From positions 1 through 64,000 of the forward strand of contig JABWBJ010000001.1 of assembly GCA_013360595.1 (NCBI GenBank): DNA of 64,000 bases, written 5' to 3'. Positions 55,796 to 63,264 of this stretch are shown here, piece by piece (the first letter of the stretch is position 1; each line of letters begins with the position of its first letter). Source of the stretch: Gemmatimonadaceae bacterium (lineage in GTDB: Bacteria > Gemmatimonadota > Gemmatimonadetes > Gemmatimonadales > Gemmatimonadaceae). The notes below the pieces were generated by a model. The model was not told the origin of the DNA. It made no database searches and saw nothing but the letters and a program-made list of their open reading frames with translations. Made by a program: the position numbers and the translations under genes.

Positions 55796-56974
55796 TCAGA
55801 ACGTGATCATGAACTCGGCGGCGATGCCGTTGGTCCGCGGCCGACCGGATCCCTGGAACCGATCGAACCGATACTCGAGCGCGAGGCGCATGAACTGCGG
55901 CACGTTCACGGGTAGCACACCGCCCAGCACGAAGCGATTGCGCGTGTTGTCACTCGCCTCGGTGTCGGGGTCGACCTCCTCCCAGCGACTGAATAGCGTC
56001 AGCGAACTGGACCTCAGCGTATACTGCCCGGATAACCACCAGGCGGCACCGTCGTTCGTGCTGCGTGGGTAAATGGAACCAGCGGGGAGATCGCGGTCGC
56101 GACTCAGGACAAAGCCGCCGAGTAGTTCGAAGTCGCCGAAGTACTTGCTGGCGGTCAGCGCCAGGCGCGTGAACTTCGAGTCTTCCCCTTCTCGCGAAGG
56201 ATCGAGGCCCTCGGCGAGCCCGAAGTAGGCGGCGGCCGCGATCCCGGCTCCGGCGTCATCCCACATGAACTGATTCGCGATCACCAGATCCTTCTTTGTG
56301 CTCGGCGCTTCCTCGTCACCGCCAAGCGAGTTCAGTACCTGCAGGGACAACCGGTTGCGCCCGGTTACGAGGTACGCTTCGGCGCCGATCAGATCCTGGC
56401 CGAAGCGGAAGGGTACCTCGGTCGTGGTCTGTCCGAGCGGCGTGGGCGACGCGATGCCGATCGCCCGGTCGAATCCAGCGACACCGCCTCCCAGGAGCAG
56501 CATGTGGCCCTGGCCGGCACGGATGCCATAGTGAGTCTTCTCCGTGCCCCACACCGACGCCACGGCAACCAGCGCTTCGACTTCGCCCTCGTCATTGCGC
56601 TCCAGCTCGAGCACGCCGCCGAACGACGTGCCGATCGCGCCGCCGACGAACAGGCTCAGGTCCTCAAGGCTGAACGCATTGAGGGCGGTGGGTTCGTCAC
56701 CGGGCTTCTCGTAGAGGTAGCGAAGACGGGCGCGCGCCGCGACGTAGTCCTGGACGTTGTCCACTTCAGCCTTCTCCCCGATCTCGTCAGGCATGCGGTA
56801 GCCTGCCCACTTGAACTGGATGCCCTTGGCATTCAGGCGCGGCACGGCGGGGCTGTGACAGAGTGTGCAGTTCGCGTTGTACTTGCGGGCCCAGGCTGGA
56901 ATGGTTCGTGCCGCGTGCGCCGGCGGCGTGGTCATGGCGATCGCCAGTGCAATGGCGGGAATCGTGAGGCGCAT
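55796..56974 (-). CDS. Fused haem-porin (Cyc2-like) outer membrane protein
   Basis: A 392-residue exported protein: signal peptide (IALAIAMTTPPAHAA), an N-terminal haem motif CTLCH at 36-40, then a long beta-strand-rich domain ending in FMITF as in outer-membrane barrels. The N-terminal context IPAWARKYNANCTLCHSPAV, then PRLNAKGIQFKWAGYRM, matches the layout of Cyc2-type fused cytochrome-porins. Cyc2 proteins oxidise extracellular Fe(II). The porin part here is shorter than many Cyc2 proteins, so another outer-membrane electron-transfer role is possible. Adjacent genes encode cytochrome c and the bc complex. Confidence 0.72.
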   Translation of the reverse strand: MRLTIPAIALAIAMTTPPAHAARTIPAWARKYNANCTLCHSPAVPRLNAKGIQFKWAGYRMPDEIGEKAEVDNVQDYVAARARLRYLYEKPGDEPTALNAFSLEDLSLFVGGAIGTSFGGVLELERNDEGEVEALVAVASVWGTEKTHYGIRAGQGHMLLLGGGVAGFDRAIGIASPTPLGQTTTEVPFRFGQDLIGAEAYLVTGRNRLSLQVLNSLGGDEEAPSTKKDLVIANQFMWDDAGAGIAAAAYFGLAEGLDPSREGEDSKFTRLALTASKYFGDFELLGGFVLSRDRDLPAGSIYPRSTNDGAAWWLSGQYTLRSSSLTLFSRWEEVDPDTEASDNTRNRFVLGGVLPVNVPQFMRLALEYRFDRFQGSGRPRTNGIAAEFMITF

Positions 56975-57025
56975 GGTGTGGCTCCTGTGTGAAGGGGGTG
57001 CGCCAAGGTCAGCGCCGCGACGTGC

Positions 57026-58498
57026 CTACTTGCTCACCTTGGGCACTTCGGGGAACGTGTCGTGGATATCCGGTTTCAGCTCGACTCCTGGCGGGCCGCG
57101 GAGCGTCGTCAGGTACTGCGCGATCTCTTCGATCTCCTGGTGTGAAAGCACGGGTGGCCCGAACGAGGGCATGTCGGCGTCCGGGTGAAAGCGCTTTGGC
57201 TGCTCGAGGTAGCTGTGCAGCCACGCCGCGGAACGATGGACGCCGATCTCGGTCAGATCCGGTCCGTCCTCACCTCCCTCACCGCGAACCTTGTGGCAAC
57301 TGCCGCATTGCTGTTGCGCGAATTGTGCGCGTCCCGCGCGCTGCACTGACGTCAGCACTGCGCCCGAGGGTTCTGGTCGCGCGAGCTGCAGATCCTCGCG
57401 AATCGCGGCGCCCAGCAGGAATCCCGATCCGCCCAGCGCCACGATCATGGAGCCGAGTGCCAGCGGCCGATGCCGCAGGCTTCGCTGGCTCCGCCGGTCG
57501 AAGAACGGAAGACCGACCAGGGCGATCACGAGAAAGAGCGGTACGCCGATCGCAATCGTGCTCTCCATCGAACCGGGAAAGAGCTTCAGGAGCTGGAAGA
57601 AGGGCAGGAAGTACCATTCGGGACGCGGGACGTACGACGTATCGGTCGGATCCGCGGGCGCCTCCAGTCCGGCGCCGAACGTCAGGGCGAGCAGCACGAT
57701 GGCAACGACGACGCCGGCGCCAACGATCGCGTCCTTGGCGATGATGTCGGGCCAGAATCGCACGCCGGAGCGCTTCGTCGCCGCATACGCGCGCTGGTAG
57801 TACTGCGCGTACTCCGGATCACTGGTGCGACGTGGGGCGCCGTCCTCGAGGGCGTTGGTGCGCGGTGCAATACCCTGCCGCACTACCAGTGCGAGATGGA
57901 CGATCACCATCGTCCCCAGGAAGAGCGGAAGCCACAGCACGTGCAGCGCGTAGAAGCGACTCAGCGTTGCGGCGCCGAGCTGCGCTCCGCCGCGCAGCAG
58001 GTCGACCAGAAAGGCGCCGACGATTGGCGTTGTCCCAGCCATGTTCGTGCCCACCTGCGTCGCCCAATAGGCCTTCTGATCCCACGGCAGGAGGTAGCCC
58101 GTGAAACCGAAAGCCATCACCACGAGAAACAGGCCCACGCCGAGCAGCCAGTTGATCTCGCGCGGATACTTGTAGGCGCCCATGGAGAAGACGCGCACCA
58201 TGTGGGCCAACGTGAGGACGACCATGAAGCTGGCCGCCCACCGGTGCATGCCGCGGACGAGTGAGCCGGCACGCACAGTGCGCTCCACGAAGACGATGCT
58301 GTCGTACGCATGGTCGGGCGATGGTGAGTAGAAGGTCGCCAACACGGCGCCGGTCACGATCTGCACGAGGAACAGCGTCAGCGTCGCGCTTCCCAGCGTG
58401 TGCCACCACGTCAGACGGTCGGGTACCTCACGATCCAGCAGCGCGCGGCGTAAACCGCGCAGATCAATCCGTTCGTCGAGCCAGCCGGAGGGCCTCAT
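57026..58498 (-). CDS. Cytochrome b6-type/cytochrome c fusion of a bc complex
   Basis: A 490-residue fusion. Residues 1-about 375 form a cytochrome b with eight or so membrane helices; haem ligands H85/H99 and H186/H201 have spacing 14 and 15, as in cytochrome b6. The Qo motif PEWYFLPF lies at 293-300. A cytochrome c domain follows (CGSCH at 398-402). The fusion replaces the separate cytochrome c1 gene. The stop lies 50 bp before the haem-porin gene, and the Rieske gene ends 2 bp upstream of the start. It should oxidise quinol and reduce a periplasmic cytochrome. Confidence 0.9.
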   Translation of the reverse strand: MRPSGWLDERIDLRGLRRALLDREVPDRLTWWHTLGSATLTLFLVQIVTGAVLATFYSPSPDHAYDSIVFVERTVRAGSLVRGMHRWAASFMVVLTLAHMVRVFSMGAYKYPREINWLLGVGLFLVVMAFGFTGYLLPWDQKAYWATQVGTNMAGTTPIVGAFLVDLLRGGAQLGAATLSRFYALHVLWLPLFLGTMVIVHLALVVRQGIAPRTNALEDGAPRRTSDPEYAQYYQRAYAATKRSGVRFWPDIIAKDAIVGAGVVVAIVLLALTFGAGLEAPADPTDTSYVPRPEWYFLPFFQLLKLFPGSMESTIAIGVPLFLVIALVGLPFFDRRSQRSLRHRPLALGSMIVALGGSGFLLGAAIREDLQLARPEPSGAVLTSVQRAGRAQFAQQQCGSCHKVRGEGGEDGPDLTEIGVHRSAAWLHSYLEQPKRFHPDADMPSFGPPVLSHQEIEEIAQYLTTLRGPPGVELKPDIHDTFPEVPKVSK

Positions 58499-58500
58499 CG

Positions 58501-59031
58501 TCAGGCCTCCACCTTCTCGGCAACACCGATACGGTAGTCCTTGTAGAGGACCAGCACGTTCCCGTCCTCAACCTTCACCTCGAGTCGATCGAGCGGGCGT
58601 GGCGGTGGCCCTCCGACGACCGCACCGGTCTTCAGGTCGAACAGGCCGTGGTGGCAAGGGCAGTGGAAAACGCCTTCTTCCTTGTCGAAGGAGTAGCCGC
58701 AACCGAGGTGCGTGCAACGGCCGTTGTAGGCGGTGTAGGATTCCCCATCCTCCGTATAGAGCCACACGCTCTTGAGCGATCGGCTCTCGACCCAGGCATC
58801 CGAAATCGTCTCGGTGAAGTCACGCTTGAACGGGACCCCGATATCGAAGAGCGCGGCTTCACCGAGTCGCACCCACCGTTCGGTGGAGGGACGTTTGAAT
58901 GTGGGTGAGATGAACGCTATGAGCGACGGGATGCCTGCCAGAGCAGCTGAAACAGCCGCGGCGGCGGCGGAGAGCCAGGAGAGAAACGCGCGACGTGAGG
59001 TCCGAACATTGTCCGGGCTGCCTGAACCCAT
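58501..59031 (-). CDS. Rieske iron-sulfur protein of the bc complex
   Basis: A 176-residue Rieske subunit. Twin-arginine-type N-terminus (TSRRAFLSWLSAAAAAVSAA) as expected for export of a folded cluster protein, then CTHLGC (C106, H108) and CPCHHG (C124, H127) binding the 2Fe-2S cluster. The cluster loop includes GVFHCPCHHGLFDLKTG. It starts the respiratory gene cluster Rieske - cytochrome b/c - haem-porin - cytochrome c, and transfers electrons from quinol to cytochrome c. Confidence 0.93.
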   Translation of the reverse strand: MGSGSPDNVRTSRRAFLSWLSAAAAAVSAALAGIPSLIAFISPTFKRPSTERWVRLGEAALFDIGVPFKRDFTETISDAWVESRSLKSVWLYTEDGESYTAYNGRCTHLGCGYSFDKEEGVFHCPCHHGLFDLKTGAVVGGPPPRPLDRLEVKVEDGNVLVLYKDYRIGVAEKVEA

Positions 59032-59261
59032 GGATCGCCTAGCCTCGCGGTATTATTCGACGGCAAGGTGTCGTGCGAAGCTGATGCTGCCCTGAGGCGA
59101 TTCTGAAAGCATGAGACGGGACGGGCGCCGGCCCGGGCTGGGACCGTGCGGGTGACGTGCACGGAACGGCCAGAGAGCGCTGGCGCTTTACAGAACCAGT
59201 GTATCCGCGCTATAATCGGGCCCTCTCGATCTGAGTCGATCACCCGTTCCGGAGCTACCCA

Positions 59262-60125
59262 ATGCCATCCGATGTGGTGAGACCTGCGACCCTCGGCAGG
59301 CGCGTGAGCCAAGTCGGCTTTCTGTGCGGCGCCATCGTCCTTGGAGCCGTCTCCACGACGTTCGCCCACGACTTCTGGATTATCCCGGATCTCTTTGCGG
59401 TGCCTGGCGACGCTACCATCCACGTGAGCGGGCGCTCGGGGACACGATTCCCCAACGGGAGCGCGGTGGAACCCGCGCGCGTCTCGGACGCACGCGTGAT
59501 CGGTGCCAGCACCGAGATGAAGATCACGGAGATGGCGGTCGAGGGGACGTCACTCCGCCTGCACCAGAAGCCAACGTCGCCGGGTCAATACCTCATTGCC
59601 GTGGCGCTCACACCGCGCACGACGCGCGCGACACCAGCCGGTCTGCTGCGCTTCCTCCGACTGGAAGGTGGAGCGTCCGAGGCTGCGCGCCTGGAGAAGG
59701 CGAACGCGTTCGCGGGCCAGGACAGCATCTCCTATACGTCGGGATCGTTCGCGTTCAGCATCGTCCAGTTCGGAAGCGGCGGGCCCAGGGCTTTCTCGAC
59801 ATCGGCCGGTTTCCCGCTCGAGTTCGTTCCAGTAAACGATCCCGCGCACGTACACCTGGGAGATACGCTGCACGTAAAGATCGTCGGCGCGGGGAAGCCG
59901 GTGCCTGATGTCGGCGTCTTCGCCGGCCCCGCCGCAGACAGCGGTGCAACGTCTCCCGATCTGACACTTACTGCCGACGCCAATGGCGTCGTTCACGTGC
60001 CGCTCAGCAAGGAGGGTGCCTGGAACCTGAGGGCGGCGTTCGTCTACCGCCGGCCCGGCGCCGCGCCCAACGAATGGGACGTCGCGCGCTCGACCTATGT
60101 GTTCGGGGTCAGCTCGCGACACTGA
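59262..60125 (+). CDS. DUF4198 periplasmic protein (copy 2)
   Basis: A 287-residue paralogue of the protein at 41952-42797. It has signal peptide (LCGAIVLGAVSTTFAHDFW), HDFWIIPDLFAVPGDATIHV, SGSFAFSIVQFGSGGPRAFS and KIVGAGKPVPDVGVFAG. It shares with copy 1 the sequence pattern SARVIGAST/EARVIAAST and VPLS-/VPLA- near the end. Function is unknown; the family is linked with metal uptake. It is divergent from the Rieske gene, with 230 bp between them. Confidence 0.8.
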   Translation: MPSDVVRPATLGRRVSQVGFLCGAIVLGAVSTTFAHDFWIIPDLFAVPGDATIHVSGRSGTRFPNGSAVEPARVSDARVIGASTEMKITEMAVEGTSLRLHQKPTSPGQYLIAVALTPRTTRATPAGLLRFLRLEGGASEAARLEKANAFAGQDSISYTSGSFAFSIVQFGSGGPRAFSTSAGFPLEFVPVNDPAHVHLGDTLHVKIVGAGKPVPDVGVFAGPAADSGATSPDLTLTADANGVVHVPLSKEGAWNLRAAFVYRRPGAAPNEWDVARSTYVFGVSSRH

Positions 60126-60166
60126 GGCCTCCAGATTGAGCGGCCTCGCATAACAACCGTGTTATG
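60124..60166. terminator. Tandem inverted repeats, possible bidirectional terminator
   Basis: GAGGCC/GGCCTC (ends at about 60147) and CATAACA-ACCG-TGTTATG (60149-60166) form two small hairpins between convergent genes. The second is a perfect 7-bp stem with 4-nt loop. It may instead be an operator; no T-run follows. Confidence 0.35.
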
Positions 60167-60322
60167 GGGGCCTGACTTGCGCGTGAGGAGTGACAGGATC
60201 GTTCCACCCAGCAACCGCATGTCGATCGAATGTCGGTCGCCCCGCCTGGTGGATCATCGACTGCGCCACGCACTATCTGCAGCCGGAGAGGGGCTGTCGT
60301 TCTGTCGGGCAGGCCCTCACGG

Positions 60323-60598
60323 TCATCGGCCCGTGGAGCTGCCGCTTGTCTCGCGCGCTGCGGCCCTCCGCTCCGCGCCGTCGATCTCGCAATCCGGTGA
60401 CCAGTAGCCGCAGTCGGCGAGCGCGCGCCGTATCGCGCGCCCCGACAGTACGGTCTCGTCGTGCCGGACCGTAACGATGCGTGACACGGGGTCCACTGAT
60501 ACGCACTCGATGCCGGGATAGCCCTCGAGCTGACGTTTGAGGCCGAGCTCCGTACCCTCGAACGAGAGGTTCTCGACCCGGAATGTGGAGATCTGCAT
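60323..60598 (-). CDS. HMA-like protein without metal-binding cysteines
   Basis: A 91-residue HMA-fold protein (ISTFRVENLSFEGTELGLKR, YPGIECVSVDPVSRIVTVRH, SGRAIRRALADCGYWSPDC). The position of the CxxC motif reads SFEGTE, with no cysteine. Instead, cysteines occur later (IECVS, ADCGYWSPDC). The fold is preserved but standard copper binding is lost. Ribosome-binding site GGAGGAT precedes the ATG. Function unclear. Confidence 0.7.
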   Translation of the reverse strand: MQISTFRVENLSFEGTELGLKRQLEGYPGIECVSVDPVSRIVTVRHDETVLSGRAIRRALADCGYWSPDCEIDGAERRAAARETSGSSTGR

Positions 60599-60903
60599 GC
60601 ATCCTCCTTGGCCGCGGACGTACGAGCCTGCAGTAGTTCGCCGTCACCGTCGATGGTGCCTTCACAGGATCGCGCGCCTTGCTGAGGGTGCACTGAGGAT
60701 GCAGTGAAAGGCTGCGTGGCCCGCCGCGATGGTCCCAATTGGCGCGGCTTCGTTGTTGGATCATGTCGGGAATCCAGAACTGGAGCCACGTTGAGCATGG
60801 AGGCGCCGGGTCGCGCTGCGCCCTCGCTCAGTTGGTCCTCAGCCACGGCTCACGAAGGCATCCCACTTGTGTGTGCGGACCTCCACTTGCCGCAAGCCCG
60901 CGA
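60599..60903. promoter_or_regulatory. Intergenic region upstream of GH57 gene
   Basis: Divergent space of about 305 bp. I see no convincing gene; an open frame to 60739 extends the GH57 gene but has no family sequence. Promoters for the HMA-like gene and the GH57-HtrA operon should be here. Confidence 0.35.
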
Positions 60904-63264
60904 ATGCAACTGTGGCACTCAACCGTCGACGCCCCTCGCACTCCAAACCGGGTGAGCGCGGGCGAGTGGGTCACGCTCACGGTGGGGACCTGGCCGATCG
61001 AGCCGGGACAGGACGTGTGGATCACGGTTGGAGTCCGCCGGCGGTCGGGGGAGACGGTGGAGTCGCGAATGCAGGCAGCGTGGCAGCGCAACAGCGGAGT
61101 GAACAGCTATTGGCGTGCCGAGATCGGTCCGTTTGCAGACGGAGAGGTGGTGCACTACACCATTCACGGTCGGAGCGCCGCGCACTACGTGGAGACTGCG
61201 GCGCCACCATTCGAGGTGGGCCCGAAGCTCAACGTGGCGCTGCTCTGGCACCAGCACCAGCCACTCTATCGCGACCTTGGCCACGCCAACCCACGCGGCA
61301 GCTACACGCAGCCATGGGTTCGGCTGCATGCCATCCGGGACTACTACGCCATGGCGCACCTGCTGCTGGAGCACCCGACGCTGCACCTGACGATCAACCT
61401 GACGCCGGTGCTTCTATCGCAGATACTCGACTACACGGAACAGGGCGCAACGGACCGCGCGCTCGAGCTCACGCTCACGCCAGCTGAACGCCTGACGCCT
61501 GACGAACGCGCGGACGTTCTCGCGACCTTCTTTGACGCGCACTGGCACAACCAGATCTTCCCCCATCCACGGTACAAGGAGCTCTTCACGCAGCGGCGCG
61601 ACGGCCAGCCGTTCACGTCGCAGGATGTGCGCGACCTGCAGATGTGGTTCAACCTGGCCTGGTTTGCGAAAGAGTTCCGGGACGGTGCGGTGCAGCTGGC
61701 GACTGGCGAGTCGACGACCGTTAGCCACTTCGTGGCCCAGGGGCGCGGATACACCACCGCCGACGTCGACGCAATGCTGGAGGAGCAGATGAAGATCCTG
61801 CGGGCCGTCATCCCGTTGCATCGGCAGCTGCAGGAGCGGGGGCAGCTCGAGATATCAACGACGCCCTTCTATCATCCGATCCTGCCGCTGCTCGTCGATA
61901 CCGACGGCGCTTCCGTCGATCGGCCTGGGCAGAGCGTCCCGACACCACGATTCGCGCATCCGGAAGACGCGGCTGCGCAGGTAGCCCTCGCCGTGGCTCA
62001 GTACGAGCGGCTCCTCGGCCGGCCGCCGCACGGCATGTGGCCGGCCGAAGGCGCTGTGAGCCAACTCGTGCTTCCGCTGTTCGCGCGCAGCGGCATCCGC
62101 TGGATTGCTACGGACCGCGGTGTCCTCGCACGATCCGGGCGCTGGGGCTACGACGCCGACGATCCCGACGTGCTTTGCCAGCCTTACCGCGCTGAGCAGG
62201 GCGATGCTCAAGTCAGCGTATTCTTCCGCGACACCTGGCTCGCCGACCACATCGGATTCCACTATCAGCTCTACGACGACTACGAAACCGCGGCGCGCGC
62301 ATTCCTCGACGAGATCAAGAACCGCTTCGCCAGGCGCGTGAGCGGAGACGAGGATCGCGTGCTGACGGTTGTCCTCGATGGCGAGAACGCGTGGGGTGCA
62401 TACCGGGACGATGCGCGACCGTTCCTGCACGCGCTCTACGGCCTGCTGGAGCGTGACTCGGAGTTGCGGACCGTCACGTTCGGCGAGTATCTGGACGGCA
62501 ACATCAGGCGCGGACTTCGCCCTCATCCTGTCGCGGAGCACCGACGAGTCCACGAGCTGCATGCCGGCTCCTGGATCGATGAACCCGGATCGGCGCCGGG
62601 CGTGGATATGGGAACCTGGATCGGCGAAGCGGAGGAGAATCGCGCCTGGTCGCTGCTGGCGCAGGCGCGAGACGATCTCGCCCGTTCCGGGGCCTCTGCG
62701 ACGATTGCGTCTGATGCTTTCCGCGCCGTCTACGCCGCCGAGGGGAGCGACTGGTTCTGGTGGTTCGGCGCGGACCATGACTCGGGCAACGACGCGGCGT
62801 TTGACGACATGTTTCGCCGCCATCTCCGCAGCGTGTATCGCGCGCGCGGAGTGGAGGCGCCTGCACCGCTTGACGCGCCCATCGTCCCACGCGTCGTGAT
62901 CTGGACGTTCACCCATCCCGTCTCACGCGTTGCGCCGGGTGTCCGGTTGGCCGTACAGACCCATTGCGCCGGGACACTGACATGGCGCTTCGACGATGGC
63001 CCAGCCTGGACGGCAGCGCTCGTGCCGAGCGGCGGCGCCATGGCGGGCACGCACCGTCACGCGATCACGCTCGGCCCGCTCCCAGGCGATGCCGCCGAGC
63101 TGAAGCTCAGGTTCCGGTGCGCGGAGCCGCGCTGCGAACGCCGTGAGATCTGCTGTCGCGAAGACGAGCATGTGGTGACGATCGCGCAGGTAGTGACGAT
63201 CGCGCCGGCCGATGTGTCGACCGAGACGTTGGGAGTGAACACTGCGCCAAAGGAGGCACCATGA
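60904..63264 (+). CDS. GH57 family glycoside hydrolase
   Basis: A 786-residue cytoplasmic enzyme of family GH57 (alpha-amylase, 4-alpha-glucanotransferase or amylopullulanase type). Its N-terminal carbohydrate-binding-like part is followed by VALLWHQHQPLYRDLGHANP, the nucleophile region HGMWPAEGAVSQLVLPLF and the acid/base region VLTVVLDGENAWGAYRDDAR. The C-terminal domain has a cysteine-rich patch (FRCAEPRCERREICCREDEH). The start at 60904 (MQLWHS) is preferred because upstream residues are not family-like. It probably mobilises glycogen made by GlgA. The stop overlaps the HtrA start (ATGA). Confidence 0.85.
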   Translation: MQLWHSTVDAPRTPNRVSAGEWVTLTVGTWPIEPGQDVWITVGVRRRSGETVESRMQAAWQRNSGVNSYWRAEIGPFADGEVVHYTIHGRSAAHYVETAAPPFEVGPKLNVALLWHQHQPLYRDLGHANPRGSYTQPWVRLHAIRDYYAMAHLLLEHPTLHLTINLTPVLLSQILDYTEQGATDRALELTLTPAERLTPDERADVLATFFDAHWHNQIFPHPRYKELFTQRRDGQPFTSQDVRDLQMWFNLAWFAKEFRDGAVQLATGESTTVSHFVAQGRGYTTADVDAMLEEQMKILRAVIPLHRQLQERGQLEISTTPFYHPILPLLVDTDGASVDRPGQSVPTPRFAHPEDAAAQVALAVAQYERLLGRPPHGMWPAEGAVSQLVLPLFARSGIRWIATDRGVLARSGRWGYDADDPDVLCQPYRAEQGDAQVSVFFRDTWLADHIGFHYQLYDDYETAARAFLDEIKNRFARRVSGDEDRVLTVVLDGENAWGAYRDDARPFLHALYGLLERDSELRTVTFGEYLDGNIRRGLRPHPVAEHRRVHELHAGSWIDEPGSAPGVDMGTWIGEAEENRAWSLLAQARDDLARSGASATIASDAFRAVYAAEGSDWFWWFGADHDSGNDAAFDDMFRRHLRSVYRARGVEAPAPLDAPIVPRVVIWTFTHPVSRVAPGVRLAVQTHCAGTLTWRFDDGPAWTAALVPSGGAMAGTHRHAITLGPLPGDAAELKLRFRCAEPRCERREICCREDEHVVTIAQVVTIAPADVSTETLGVNTAPKEAP

